Of a stretch of DNA of 64,000 nt, positions 1-11,652 are shown piece by piece. This stretch comes from Tremella fuciformis (Eukaryota > Basidiomycota > Tremellomycetes > Tremellales > Tremellaceae). The notes beneath the pieces are model-generated. The model ran no database searches. It was not told where the DNA came from and worked only from the letters and a program-made list of their open reading frames with translations. The position numbers were made by a program, and so were the translations under genes. Positions within the stretch are counted from its first letter, which is position 1; every line of letters starts with the position of its first letter. The stretch is taken from NCBI GenBank assembly GCA_032768795.1, contig CP136494.1, positions 1,984,001 to 2,048,000 on the forward strand, written 5' to 3'.

Positions 1-418
1 TCCTATCGGAATGCATCTCTATCAACTCGACTCGCGCACGCGATTTGGTCCGAACGATTCGGCGTCGGACCGGTACACGCCGGTCGGTGCACGTCACGCC
101 GACTCACTAACTGTGCTGTCCTCACACGCCGAGATTGCACACTCCTACTGATGAATTTTCGGTGGGGGTGGGATGCTTGTACAGCAGCAGCAGCGGGCCG
201 AGGTGGATATGCATAGCTACTTAGATAGCCCATCCCGTCCCCTCGAGTGGGCACTTCTTGCCTCGTCGTGTGAAGGATACGACAGCTCATCCGCTCGCGC
301 TTCCCCTCGCCGTTAGCGGACCTCCGGCATACGACCACCGCCGCCTTCAACGCCATATCTATAGCTTTAGCTCCATTGGCACCCGTGACTGACCTCACTC
401 AACCACTCTCCACTCGCC
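1..418. other. Upstream region of the alternative NADH dehydrogenase gene
   Basis: No convincing gene is seen here. Open frames on both strands are short, have unlike composition and lack splice continuity. The last 50 bases before the ATG at 419 are rich in C and T (ctcactcaaccactctccactcgcc), as is usual for leaders in this window. The stretch probably holds the promoter and 5' leader of the plus-strand gene that follows. Confidence 0.4.
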
Positions 419-2358
419 ATGCTGCGCACTGCAGGTCCCTCCACGCGCGCTCTCGCTCGGCGACATGCGAGCACCTCGGCTCTCCCCTCGCCCGGCCCCG
501 CGCCTACGATCCCGCCTATGACGAACATAGGCCGGAAGAAGCTCGTTATCCTCGGCAGTGGGTGGGCGGGGTACAACGTCGCGCGGTATGTCCCACTCTT
601 CCCCTTGTACCGAGGCTGACAAATAGACACGTCGACAAGAAGTTGTACGATGGTGAGTAGGCGTTTGCCACCGCTTCCGCCCCCAGCTTGAGCTCACGGC
701 AGTCACCGTCGTCTCGCCTGTATCTTTCTTCTCCTTCACCCCGTTCTTGGCGTCGACATCGGTAGGGACCCTCGAGTTCCGCTGTGCCACCGAACCCGTC
801 CGAGGTATCAAGGGGCTGCGCTATGCGCAAGGGTGGGCAGACGCGATAGGTGCGCCCTTCATGTCCGGTCAAGCCTGAGGACTGGACTGACCGCAGACTT
901 TGAAAGGAGAGAGATCACCGTCGAGTCGGCCGTCATGCCTGCTCATGCTGAACTGGCTGCCCTTGCCAAACTCGAAGACGGCGTGCCGGCCTCGTCTCAC
1001 ACGACATCCTCCCATGCCTCCTCTTCAAGTGAAGCTGCGACATCTTCTGTGCACCACCCTCACCCCGCCTCACCGACCTCCGGCTCATCCAGCTCGTCCG
1101 CCACTTCCTGGCTCCCCACCCCGGGTCGGATCTTCGATGCGACGCCCAACGCCCTTCAGCCCTCGAGGGGCATGAGCACCGCCGCCGAAGCGTGGCACGG
1201 GCAAGACTCGGGCATCCCGCCCCGGTTCTACAAGATGGCGTACGACAAGCTCGTCATTGCGTGCGGGTGCTACTCGGCGTCGTTCGGCATTCCCGGCGTC
1301 GCCAAGTACGCCCACTTCCTCAAGGATATCCGGGACGCGCGCAAGATCCGTCTGCGCCTCCTCGAATGCCTTGAGCAGGCCTCTGAGCCGGGGTGCTCGC
1401 CCGAGCTGCGCCGCGCCCTGTTGTCCTTCAAGGTGGTGGGCGGCGGCCCGACCGGCGTCGAATGGGCCGCCGAGCTGCACGACTTTATCCACAAGGACGT
1501 CTACCGCCTCTACCCCCACCTCCGCGATCAGGTCTCCATCACGCTGTACGACGTGGCCCCTGGTATCCTGATCAACTTTGACGAGAGTCTGCGCGCGTAT
1601 GCGGAGAAGAAGTTTCACCGGAATGGCGTGTCCATCAAGGGCAATTCGCGCATCACTGCCGTTGGCGAAGACTGGATCGAGGTGGACGGCAAGGAAAGAC
1701 GTGAGCACTCCCTTTGCGCTAAGCACGCGCACCTTGACTCATGGACAGATCCGTATGGTCTGCTGGTCTGGTCCACCGGTCTGGCGCCGAACCCATTTAT
1801 CGACTCTCTGCCTGTCCGCAAGCATGAGCGGTCCAAGGCGTCAGTGTCCACCCTGCTGACGAGCTCAAGCTGACAAGTAGGATCAAGGTCGACCAGTGGC
1901 AGCGCGTCGTCGATACCGAGGGCAAACGCCTCAAGGGCGTCTTCGCGATAGGCGACAATGCCACACCCAACGATGGGCCGCCTTTGCCTGCCACGGCCCA
2001 AGTGGCCAACCAACAGGCGTATTGGCTCGCCAAGACCCTCAACAGGCATGCGAAGAGTGCCAAGACCATCGAAGAGCAGAAACCGTTCGAGTGGAAGAAC
2101 ATGGGGTCGATGGTGTACATTGGCAACCAACGAGTAAGTGTCTCCCACAAGGGAGGATGTTTGGCTGACGGACAGGCGATGGTGGATCGCTCTGACAAGG
2201 AGGTGACTGGCCCCAAGTCGCGTTTGGCGGGCGTGGCGGCGTGGTTCATCTGGCGCTCGTATTACACCTACGCGACCATGGGTCTGCGCAACAGGATACT
2301 CGTACCGCTTTATTGGACTTTGGCTGGGCTGCTTGGACGGGATATCACGCGGTTTTGA
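419..2358 (+). CDS. NDE1: Type II (alternative) NADH dehydrogenase, mitochondrial
   Basis: Rotenone-insensitive NADH:ubiquinone oxidoreductase of the inner mitochondrial membrane; it passes electrons from NADH to quinone without pumping protons. Exons read as 419-585, 627-652, 703-849, 897-1700, 1749-1839, 1881-2133 and 2176-2358 (556 aa), all GT-AG and in phase. The N-terminus is Arg/Ser/Ala-rich with few acids, like a mitochondrial presequence. The first Rossmann motif GSGWAGYN follows at about residue 46. The second, [15 protein letters not shown], lies mid-protein and is the NADH site. The quinone-side motif [21 protein letters not shown] is followed by a C-terminal amphipathic stretch ([29 protein letters not shown] region) typical of membrane attachment. 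Whether it faces the intermembrane space (NDE) or the matrix (NDI) cannot be told from sequence. The first ATG fits the leader. The family call is firm; the symbol is by family only. Confidence 0.93.
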
Positions 2359-2587
2359 CGAAGCTGGGAAGAAAGCATAATCATAGATATATAGAGGATG
2401 ATGGCCGAGTGCAGCGTTATGAGCCGCACGCAGTCGTTACGAATGCTCGAAGCCTCTCATTGACCATGCCACACTGCCACCTCCTTGTTGCCACTCAGGC
2501 ACAATTCAACGTCGAGACAGACAACCTCCAAATACTTGGATTTTCGAGCTCAACTTCGACACCAACACATAGGCAGCACCGGTCGCC

Positions 2588-4875
2588 ATGGGTCACAACA
2601 GCGACAAGCTCTACGTGACGCACTCGGAGCATGCGGCCGGGAGTCATACAGCTTCGACATCGGGAAAGCAGTCGGAAACGGGCAAGTCGGACATTCAGCG
2701 GCTGCCCTTGTCAGTCCACTCTCAGCGTCTTCTCATGACCGACTGACTCGTAGTGACTGTTGCGCCCTGTCTCTACAGCCTTTCCGGAATCCCGTCGCTG
2801 TCATAGCGGACAACGAGGATGGCCAGTCGCCCCGTGCCGATGTCTTCGACCTCCTCAATATCGTACCCTATGTCCGGAAGTACAAGACCAGTGAGCCGCC
2901 CACCTCCCACCATCCGGCTTCAGCACATCTCACACTGCAGATCCCGTCACTGGCAAGCCGCTCGAGACGAGCCAACTGATCAAGCTCAATTTTTTCAAGG
3001 TCCGCTGTTGGCCCTTTCCAACTGTGTCGAGCTGACAGGCAGAATGCGGAGGGGCAGATGCACGACCCTATCACGTACAAGGTCTTCTCGCCGCACGTTC
3101 ACATTGTCTTCCTCAAGAACACAGTCAGCTACCCTCCAGCGGTCATTGCGGACGAGCTGATACGCAGGGAAATGTGTTCGACATGGCTTCTTTACAGCTC
3201 CTGGCGATCAAGCCAAAGACGTGGCGAGACCTGGTCAACGACGAGCCATTTGAGAGGAAAGATATCATCACCATACAGGTCGACTTTCCGATCTGCGTCA
3301 GCCGCTGTGAGCTGATCTCCAGGACCCGCAGAACCTTGCTGCGCGTGACCTGAGGGAATATGACTACGTCAAGAAGGACAAGAAAGTGTCGGAAGACGAG
3401 CTGGCCGGCGACCCCCTGAAAGGCATCAATGTCGAGGCTGCAGGCGGCGCAGGCAAAGTGCTCAGGATGCTGGCGGAAAAGGCTTGTCGCTGCCATCGTC
3501 ATTAGCATCTCAGCAGCTGATGGATCAGACCAGAGCGGGACAGTCTAGCGCAAATGTCGTAACAGCACAAGCCGAGTCCAGCACGCACAAAGAGGGAGTC
3601 ATTGCGCAGCGCAAGGTGGAGCAGCTTGCTTGTAAGTGACCCCAGCTTAGCGCCTTGCACATCTAATGCCCCAGATAACGCTACCAATTTCACCACGGGT
3701 CGAGCTGCCGCCTCGTTCACTAGCACGACTTTCACTCCGCAAACAGTGAACGAGCGGGCGATGCTGGACGAGGAAGAATGTGAGTCGCCTGCAACAGCGA
3801 GATTTCGATAGGAGATGGCTAATACGCAGTCATGTTCGATGAACTGAAGAAGCCCGTCAAGGAGAAGGAGCGGCTCAAGTCCAAGGCGTATGCCACGATC
3901 TTGACGAATTTTGGAGGCCTCAATGTCGAGCTGCACGGCGATCGGGCCCCGAAGACCGTATACAATTTTGTTCAGCTTGCCAAGAAGGGATACTACGATG
4001 GGGTAGCATTTCATCGATTGATACCGGGCTTCATGGTAGGTGGAGGACATGTGTCAAGTTTCATGACTGACATGCAGGTTCAAGGCGGCGATCCAACCGG
4101 GACGGGAAGAGGGGGAAAGTCATTCTGGGGCGAGCCGTTCAGAGACGAGTACAGCGAGAAAGGAGCGTACAAGCACGACGCTCGGGGAGTATTGGTGAGT
4201 CTCAGCTGCGTCAGGATTCTCAGCCACGGCAGCTGAGCATCAGTCGATGGCAAACTCTGGTCCAAGATCCAATACATCACAGTTCTTCATTACCTTCCGC
4301 GCAACCGACCATCTTAACGGAAAGCATACCGTATTTGGCAAATTGGTCGGAGGAGAAGACGTACTGGACAAGATTGAGCGAGTCAACGTGCGTCCAGGCG
4401 GCGATCAACCCGCCAAGGAGATCAAAATCATCAGCATCAGCGTGTTCGTCCTACTGTATGGATCGTGTTTCGCTTGCTGACGAGCAGCCTGCAAGATCCA
4501 TTCGAGGAGTATCAGAAGCGCCTCGCCGAGCGTCTCGCGCGGCAAGACCAGTCCGACGAAGCGATGCGGAAACGCGCAGAAGCACAAGCGGCACGAGATA
4601 GGGATAGGACAACGTGGCTGGGCACGAAACTGGGAGTCAAGGGTGACTCGAAAGCCCAAAAAGCGGAGAAGAAGCGGAAAGCCGACGAGGAGAGTGGTGT
4701 TGGCAAGTACCTCAATGGCTCGGCACCAGTACAGCATGCGCCAGTCGGCATCAAGGCCGCTGGGATCAAGACACAGCATGTGGTGGCGGCCGCAGCACCT
4801 CCTGCCGAAGAGTTTGGCGTCGAGAAGAAGAAACGGAAAGCCGGCGGTGGGTTTGGGGACTTTAGCGGGTGGTGA
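2588..4875 (+). CDS. CYP8: U-box peptidyl-prolyl cis-trans isomerase, PPIL2/CYP8 type
   Basis: Cyclophilin-like protein with an N-terminal U-box and a C-terminal cyclophilin domain; the family is spliceosome-associated and can act as a ubiquitin ligase. Exons read as 2588-2709, 2754-2890, 2941-2999, 3043-3123, 3168-3278, 3323-about 3457, about 3514-3631, 3675-3779, 3830-4035, 4078-4194, 4244-4443 and 4488-4875 (about 592 aa). The start [15 protein letters not shown], the U-box segment ([22 protein letters not shown]) and the cyclophilin core ([36 protein letters not shown]) match the family throughout, and the protein ends in the family's GFGDFS-x-W. The one problem is near 3458-3513. The frame coding [13 protein letters not shown] closes, and coding resumes two frames over at LSLPSS. 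Either a weak 56-nt intron (GTGCTC...CTCAG) is removed or one A is missing from the A-run at 3477-3480. A Tremellomycete origin is suggested by close overall similarity to Cryptococcus CYP8 as I remember it. Confidence 0.93.
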
Positions 4876-5213
4876 TCTGTCTTCTGTCAAGGGTCGTGAG
4901 AAGCTTGTTGTACCACATCAATGCATGGGTGTTTGGCATTCCGGACTTAGATGCATACACAGATCGATCATCTCTACCATTATGTGTGAAACTCCTCACC
5001 ATGTCATGACTACTCTCTGCGCCAACTGTAGGAAATCGACCCATAAGCGTGTAACTTATGCTCTTTTGCTCTCTTCTGCCGTGCGAGCCATGGCTCGAAT
5101 CATCCGTGTCCTCGTATGTATGTGCTCGCGTGTCTGCTGTTTCGTCTCCTCCTTCTCTCGCCCACGTCGCTTCCTCTACCACCAGGTGGTCGACTCTATT
5201 GGTCTGATCCAGG
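4876..5213. other. Convergent intergenic region
   Basis: This stretch lies between the 3' ends of the cyclophilin gene (plus) and the oxoacyl-CoA reductase (minus). I see no coding frame with conserved sequence. It must hold both 3' UTRs and polyadenylation signals; no single signal stands out. Confidence 0.4.
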
Positions 5214-6370
5214 CTATTGCGCCTTGGCCAACCTCGCCTTCTTCGCCAGCGCCCTTCGCCTGATATCCTTGTGCATGACGTCGACGACCCACATGCCGAC
5301 CAATTCGCTCGCGTACCCAGCGATGCCGGTGAAGTAGTCCATGAGCGCGTGGGTCCAGTACGGCGTCATGGTGTACGGCCTGCCCTGGGCACCCCGGGGC
5401 AATCCGATGGACGAGAAGACGGACCGCACAAAGGCCTTGGCGGTGGGAACGGTGAGGGACGCGCGGCGGATCTTGGACATGTTGGAGATCTGCATATCAG
5501 CCATCGTCGTCCACATGCGGAGCGGGGGCGGGCGCACGACCAGGGCGGGGAGCACAACCTCGACGACGACGCCCTTGCCCTTGACCTCCCACGCGAGGGC
5601 CTTGGTGAACGTCTCCAGGCCGCCCTTTGTGTAGCTGTACACAGCGAGCAGGGGGCACGGAATGCGCCCGTCCATCGAACCCATGTTGAGGATCAGACTC
5701 TTGGGGCCCTTGCCTTTCTGGTACCGCGCCAGCATGTGCGGCAGGACGGCGCGCGTGAGCTGCAGCGTGCCGAGGATGTTGGTCTGCACGATCGAGTCAA
5801 TCACGACGGGGTCCGTCTCGGCAAAGGGCTCGGGGTGCTCGTGCGACATGCCCGCGTTGTTGATGAGCACGCCCACGTCGTGCGACGCGCAGATGGCCGA
5901 GACCTCCGCGCACGCCTGCGAGCGCGAGGCGGGGTCCGAGAAGTCCATCAGGACGACCTTGGCGGAGGCCGAGTACTTGTTGGCTGGCATGAGCGACGTC
6001 CCCTGCGTGCGCGCGGGCTACCCACACAGCTCGCTGGCAAGCTCGTCCATCGGCGCCTGGCGCCGGCTGACGAGGACGAGGTTGTACCCCTTGGCAGCGA
6101 GCTGCCGCGCGTACTCCGGCCCAATCCCGTTCGTCACGCCCGTGACGATCGCCCATGTCTTGCCGTCTCCGCCGTGGTGCTGCTTGCCCTGGAACGATTT
6201 GATCTGCACTCAGCCTCCCGACGCATCATTCCGCGGAGTCCGTGGGCACGGCTCACGTTTGTCCCCGGTATGACGGTGAGCTCGAGCAAGAGCCGCAGTA
6301 TCGAGTACGTCTGCTTGAGAGCGAAGAGCCCGCCCAGGATAGTGAGCAGCGTCACGAGGCGGTTGTCCAC
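5214..6370 (-). CDS. IFA38: Very-long-chain 3-oxoacyl-CoA reductase (IFA38/KAR type)
   Basis: Short-chain dehydrogenase of the ER fatty-acid elongation cycle, reducing 3-ketoacyl-CoA with NADPH for sphingolipid acyl chains. Exons read as 6370-6257, 6203-6026 and 5983-5214; the second intron is only 42 nt. A hydrophobic N-terminal segment ([14 protein letters not shown]) precedes the cofactor motif TGVTNGIG (about residues 59-66 of this model). NNAG, the catalytic Ser of NMGSMDG (about 200) and YSYTK (Tyr 213, Lys 217) are all present. About 353 aa, as expected for the family. The start is unsettled: the codon at 6370 is GTG, and a TAG sits in frame a few codons upstream. An upstream coding segment beginning at the ATG at 6499 (MVMDYVRLGG...) is in the same frame, so a further 5' exon ending before a ...GTTTAG acceptor near 6397 is likely. 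No clear KKXX ER signal is seen at the C-terminus. Confidence 0.88.
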
Positions 6371-6777
6371 CGCTGGGGCGTCAGCCTTGCGCTAAACCTT
6401 TCGGCTCATGCGAGGGAAGAGAAACTCGCTGAGGGATTGGCCGAGCAGGGTGAATGTCGTCGAGGGCGAGCCGCCCAGCCGAACGTAGTCCATGACCATG
6501 ATGTTGGGCGAGCTGGGTGTGCTCGCGCTGTCTCTTTGAGACCTTGGTCGCGAAATAAAGTGAAGAAGTGGAAGGAAAGGCGGTTGGAAAACGCGTCAAA
6601 GGGGTGAGTGGAAAGTCAAGCTCGGACCGGCTCACAACCTCCCTCCGCTGCCTCCGCCAAGCCATGGTTCACGACGTTGGGCTGGGCCGAGACGATGGAC
6701 AATGGCGCGCAGACCGAGCAAAGATTCGAGTGCAGAGGCCGTGAGGGTATGGATACATGCGCCGCAATAGCGTTTCT
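6371..6777. other. Region upstream of the oxoacyl-CoA reductase, with probable missing first exon
   Basis: On the minus strand, 6499-6399 encodes a plausible N-terminus (MDYVRLGGSPSTTFTLLGQS and onward) in the same frame as the reductase, but an in-frame TAG lies between them. I could not find a single satisfactory GT-AG pair joining the two. The remainder up to 6777 is promoter for the reductase and 3' UTR of the V-ATPase subunit D gene, which is transcribed in the same direction from further right. Confidence 0.35.
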
Positions 6778-7942
6778 CTAGAAAATGACATCCTCATCTT
6801 TCCCTTCATCCAGCATGTCCGCCCCGCCGGCGTCGCCCCCTCCTATGCCCTCATCGCGGTGCAGCTCTCCTCCCTTGTCCGTGAAGTCCTCGTTTGCCTT
6901 TGAGCGATCCTCGTTGGCCCGATCGGCGTCGCGCTTCTTCTTGCCCTGCACCTTTTTGAGGCGGAAGAATTCTTCTCTGCGGCGTCAGCTCCTCCGCCTC
7001 TGCTTAGTGTTTTGACAATCAGCGGGACAACTGGCCAACTTGGAGCCGAGAAGCAATAAGAGGGTGGTGCGGACGAAATAGAATGTACGAAGACCCACCT
7101 GTCCATCTCGTCCAGCTCCGAGTTGATGTACTTGATCGTATTGTCCAAGCGGGGGATGACCACATGCTCAATGGCATTCACACGGCGATTCGTAGCGCGG
7201 ATGACCTCGTCAAGGATGGTGAAGGCCGTCTAGACGGTCAGCTCCCGATGAATGCCACGACGGATGAGCCCACTTGTAAAGAGGCGAGCTCGACGAGCGT
7301 GCCGACCGCTTTCACATACGTATCTCGACACTTCTGCACCTGCTGTCCTCCCCGCGATAAACCAGTGAGGTTGAAGTCTGCCCGCGCTCAGTATCCAAGT
7401 CATCTCCCCGTATGCCAGCAGACGCACCATTGCCCTCCTTGCTCTTGACGCCCTCGAAGGCCGGGAGCACGACACCGCTGACATTCTCCTGTTTCGCCGC
7501 GACGGTGTAGCTGGCCTTCTTCACGCTCTCCTGCACTTGATAGCCGATGTCGCCCGCGGTGTAGGTCACCTCTGCCAGCGAGAACGATGCCAGCTGCAGC
7601 ACGCGGCCCATCAGCCGCTTTGCCTGCCGAGATCAGCAAACCCTCATTTACACACCGCCGTCCTGGTCGAGCCCCTCCCCTCACGCTGCAAGGAGGGAAG
7701 GGGGAAGGGGTGGCCGCTGATTCACCTCGTCGACTTTCTTCAGGATCTGTCTGAACCGCGTTGTGAGAGCATCCCGCTTCTTCGCCAGGAGCGAGTGTCC
7801 GGTCTGAGCTCCCTTCAATCGCCCTTTGGTCAAGGTGAGGTTCATCCGCGTCGGGCTGGGATCAGCGGCGGCTTGTCGTCGCTTGAATGCATGCGGTGGT
7901 GAGTGCTCACAAGATAGCCTCCCGCGGCCCTGTCCCCGACAT
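6778..7942 (-). CDS. VMA8: V-type proton ATPase subunit D
   Basis: Central rotor-shaft subunit of the V1 sector; it couples ATP hydrolysis to the proton-conducting ring in vacuole and endosome membranes. Exons read as 7942-7911, 7855-7726, 7623-7428, 7377-7274, 7229-7099 and 6976-6778 (263 aa; yeast Vma8 is 256). The sequence begins [19 protein letters not shown], then [21 protein letters not shown], as in every subunit D. Later come [39 protein letters not shown] and [20 protein letters not shown]. The long N- and C-terminal helices that form the coiled coil are complete. A Gly/Asp-rich tail ends the protein ([15 protein letters not shown]). The 32-nt first exon is short but fixed by conservation. 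All junctions are in phase. Confidence 0.96.
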
Positions 7943-8264
7943 GGTGCCGAGATCGCTTGATGAGCTCTGAGGCGTGGATGATAGTCAACAGCACAAAGAA
8001 AGGTGGTGACGCAGAGTTCGGTGGAAATGGTGCGGTCGAGACCTGGCGAGTGGCAATCCCGTTTACTTTCAATCTTCCTGCTCAATGGTCGCCTACATGA
8101 CCAAGGCTCAACGTGCATTGCTGAGACCACATGAGAACGGACCAGAGCTGTGCATATGCATGAAAGCGGCAAAAGATGGGTGTGAAAATGGAGTCCAAAA
8201 CGGTGTACATGAATGATAAACCGGCGCAGCAAGCAGGAGCCGTAAGGCGCGGTAGCAGAAACTA
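7943..8264. other. Spacer between VMA8 start and eIF5 stop (tandem, both minus)
   Basis: No gene is seen. It should contain the 3' UTR of eIF5 and the promoter of VMA8. No TATA-like element is obvious. Confidence 0.4.
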
Positions 8265-9577
8265 TCACTCCTCGTCACTCTCGTCGTCGGCTTCGTCGAG
8301 CCACTACTCTGTCAGCGGGTTTCTCACGACCAACGTAACGAAGAGGTCTCACCTTCAAGAAGGCGTCGGCGCTCTTGCGGACCTTCTTGGACTTGTCCTT
8401 GTCCACGTACTTCTTGCTGACGTGAGTTCCCCAGTTCCTCACCAGATCCTCATCGAGCACGTCGCCCTGATAGAGCTCCATGAGAATCTTGGAGGTCGTG
8501 CCGGCTGCCAACAGGCTATCGGAGTTGGGGGACAGTGCAAGCAGACGCTCGAGACCACCGAGAAGGGATTTCTGGTGCTTCTCCGAAGTCGTAAGCGCTT
8601 GAAGCAAAGTGACCCGCTTCGGCATCTCCGTGGCAACATCATCGGTGAACAGTTTTTGACCGATCTCAAGCAAGACTTTGTGCTTGCCGACGATCCCAAT
8701 CTCTTTGACCTTGGCGATGATGTCGGCGTCACTGGCGTCCTTGTTCTCCTCAAGCCAAGCGCCAAGAACGCCGTAAGGTGAATCGGCCGCATCGTCGTCG
8801 TCATCGTCGGCGTCGCCGCCGCCGTTGCCATTGCCATTGATCTCGAGATTCTGCAGCTTCTTGGAGACAGCTTCAGCGGCGTCCGGGTTGTCAAGGATTG
8901 GGTCGATCTTGCCGAGAACGTTATCAATATCGGTCCCGCGAGTGGGGACACCCATGTTACCTGGGGCGGCTGGCGAGTCGGAAGGGCTGATGTCGCCATC
9001 CTCATCACCGTCCTCGACCTTGTCAAAGACCATGGGACCGCCAACATTGGCAGTGGCGGTCATACCCTTCTTGCCCTTCTTCTTGTCCTTCTTTGGCGGA
9101 TTCTTCAGGATGAAGGTCACCAGCTTGTGGCGCATGTCGATGCCGTTCTGCCTGCCACAAGCTTTGCAGTCGCGATGGATGTCCTCGTTGTTGCCCTTGC
9201 CCGTGATGACGAGATCAGTCTCTGGGTTCTTGCAAGAGGGGCAAAGGACGAATTTGTCGATGAAGACATCGAGTAGCTCGCGCATGCGATCGGCAGTGTG
9301 GGCGCCGTTCACAATGTAGCGGTCATTCGCAAAAGAAGTCTGCGCTCCAAGTTCGCAACCGAAGAACTTGGTAGGGTACGTAGGGGGTCGGGCCAGAGCC
9401 CTGGCAATGTCCTCCATGTTCGGGATGACGGTCTTGATACCGTTACCGCGGCCCTCAATCTTGATTTGCAAGAGAGGCATCTTGTATCGCTGGACGGTCA
9501 GCTAAGGGACATGGAGCGCGTAGTTTGCTCACGTAGAACTTGTCGTCGACATCTCGTCGAATGTTGACGGTGGCCAT
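8265..9577 (-). CDS. TIF5: Translation initiation factor eIF5
   Basis: GTPase-activating protein for eIF2 in the 43S/48S complex; its C-terminal HEAT (W2) domain binds eIF2-beta and eIF3. Exons read as 9577-9533, 9489-8353 and 8303-8265 (406 aa). The N-terminus MATVNIRRDVDDKFYRYKMP carries the conserved Arg that acts in GTP hydrolysis on eIF2. A C4 zinc site follows (CPSCKNPETDLVI and CKACG), then a Lys-rich linker (NPPKKDKKKGKKG). An acidic Asp run (about GGGDADDDDDDAAD) separates it from the W2 domain. The last exon encodes WLDEADDESDEE, the usual aromatic/acidic end. The short first exon is fixed by conservation. The gene is divergent from the pinin-like gene across a 726-bp gap. Confidence 0.96.
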
Positions 9578-10303
9578 TTTTGCGGTTGGTTTGGCTCTGA
9601 TGATGGGTCAGCCAGCAATTTTCGTTGCATCTCAGGATACTCACGGTTAATGCGTTTTCCGATAATTCAGTGTGGAATGGATGCTGGTGATGGAGCTGTG
9701 ATCCGGCTCAAATGTCTTTCGCAGCAACATAGACCTGTTGAAATCTGAGCATGTCAGCTGCGCCATGTACGCACACACGGACACGCGACGTTAAGCCAGA
9801 GGCTCGACGGGCGGCGATTGGGATGCGCCACCCAGACGAAGGCGCTGACTACATCGAACTCACCCCTCGCGTTCTCGTGCGGTGTATACCCTCCTGGACT
9901 CCAGAAGAAGAGGTACGGATTGGTTCTGTGGACGAGCGACGGGATCTTGAAGAGAGAGCACGTGGCTCAGCGGCGATGCTTCGATGCTGTGCGAAGGAAG
10001 CAAGATGAGGAAATGCTTGTTGATGCTGGGATGCAGACGAGAGTTGGAGCGGCAGCGGTGTGCTTCGTGTCTCGAGTGAGCGGAGTGAATGGGAGCAGAG
10101 GTGAACGAGGAGAAAAGAGTGTCGGACAAAGAAAGTCGCAGGAAAGGACGGGTCAGCAGCGACTCTGCCTGACATATCGTGAATGTGGCACAAAATTACC
10201 CGTTCGGCGATTGACGCTAATGTCAGGCTCTCATCTTCCGGCCAAGGTTGCGAGTACAGGTCGTTCTTTCACTTCCCAACGGCTGCAGCTATCGTCAGCA
10301 ACA
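9578..10303. other. Divergent promoter region, eIF5 / pinin-like gene
   Basis: Several open frames occur on both strands between 9750 and 10240, but none shows a recognisable domain and they overlap each other in different frames. I read this as the shared upstream region of two divergently transcribed genes. Long 5' leaders, possibly with a leader intron, could occupy much of it. Confidence 0.4.
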
Positions 10304-11462
10304 ATGTCAAGATCCGAGAGGTGAGTCACCTTCGGGTCCAACGTATGGTCAGAGGCTGATATGGAGTCCGCTGGACGATGACCGGTCCGCCCGGCCGGCA
10401 GAGTCACAGTCCCCATCTCGTCCGCAACACGATGACACCTCGGAGCAGCCTGCCAAGTGAGAAGTTTGCCCCAAGTAGGACGGTGTGGCTGATATTGGTA
10501 GACGCATGCGTACCAGCACGAGAGTCGAGGACAAGGCTCGGTCAAGGCGGCTATTTGGCAACCTCCTCGGGACACTGCAGCAGTTCAAGAAAGACGACAA
10601 GAACGCTCGGACATCAGCGGCGGTACGTCGCATGAACGCCTGCCTCCAGGATACGCTGACCTCGCAGGCCAAGAAGAGGGAAGAGATCTCGGAACGGATT
10701 GCGAGCAAGATCCGCACAGAGACCAGCCTGCATCATGACATTGTCGAGGCGGAAAGGGAGTTGAAATCGTTGCGAGTATCGACCGATCACGCAGAAGTGG
10801 TTCTTCGGCACAAAGAGGCAGCTGTATGTGTGACGGTATGAGCCATCCTGGATAAGCTCACCACCAGATGTCCGCGCGTCATGCGGCGCTGCGTCCGATC
10901 AGCAAATTCCTGCATACCGCCCCGCCGCCTCCGACCGCTCTGCAATTCGAGATCACGCTCCTCAACCCGCCTCCAATACCCCTTGCCTCTGGTCCCTCGA
11001 GGATCCCTCCTTCTGCATCGCAGCCCAAACCTCTATATTTCGTAGGTTCATGGCTTTGACAACAGTACCTGATCTGACGGACAGCTTCCAAAAGTGTTGC
11101 TGCCACACCAGGCAAGCGAACTCGAGACCAGAATAAAAAACATCGACGAGTTGATCAACGAAGAAGAGCAAAAGCTCGTGGAAGAAAAGGAGAAGACGAG
11201 CGAGACCAGCAAACGGAATCGAGCACGAATCGAAGAGCTCGTAGATAAGCTGGGGGAGTTGAAGAAGAAGGTCAAACCTTCTGATATCGAAAAGGCGAGA
11301 GACGATTTCGGTCGCACCCCTCGGGAGGAGATGGAGGTGGACAGAGACGATAGCAGGGAGACAAGCTCAAAGCGGGACCGAGAAGAGATCAGCATCAGAC
11401 GCGAGCGAGAAGAGGTCGGGCAGATCAAAGGGGAGGATGGGGACGTCGACGTGGAATACTAG
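10304..11462 (+). CDS. Pinin/SDK/memA domain protein, splicing-associated
   Basis: Likely nuclear protein of the exon-junction/ASAP-PSAP neighbourhood, as known for pinin. Exons read as 10304-10320, 10355-10456, 10502-10622, 10668-10823, 10868-11041 and 11085-11462 (315 aa). The family block RRLFGNLLGTLQQFKKDDKN sits at about residues 55-75, followed by AKKREEISERIASKI. Further on, KPLYFLPKVLLPHQ corresponds to pinin's KPHLFYIPG segment. The C-terminal third is a charged coiled coil (NIDELINEEEQKLVEEKEK) ending in an Arg/Asp/Glu tail with RE and RD dipeptides. The first exon is 17 nt and the first intron 34 nt. This is the least certain junction, since the acceptor is chosen for frame. Confidence 0.85.
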
Positions 11463-11652
11463 GCGTGCATGCTCTGCCTGATAGATCTTTGCCCTCATGG
11501 TCACAGAAGCATATCGCATGCCATGCAGCATCTCGAGATGTTCCTAGACTTACGTAAAATGATGTTCTCTTGCGACGTTCCTTCTTTCCATCTGGCCGTA
11601 TACTCGTCCAGTCGCTCATCCCGTAGCACGAAGGGGTGCAAGCCTTACCAGC

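Noticed and set aside
5217..6395. A 392-codon plus-strand frame opposite the oxoacyl-CoA reductase
   Set aside because: Shadow of GC-rich sequence; the minus strand has the SDR catalytic residues. Lacks any recognisable feature.
9751..10324. Plus-strand frames between eIF5 and the pinin-like gene as a separate gene
   Set aside because: Two overlapping frames without conserved sequence or splice logic; better read as divergent promoter and leader.
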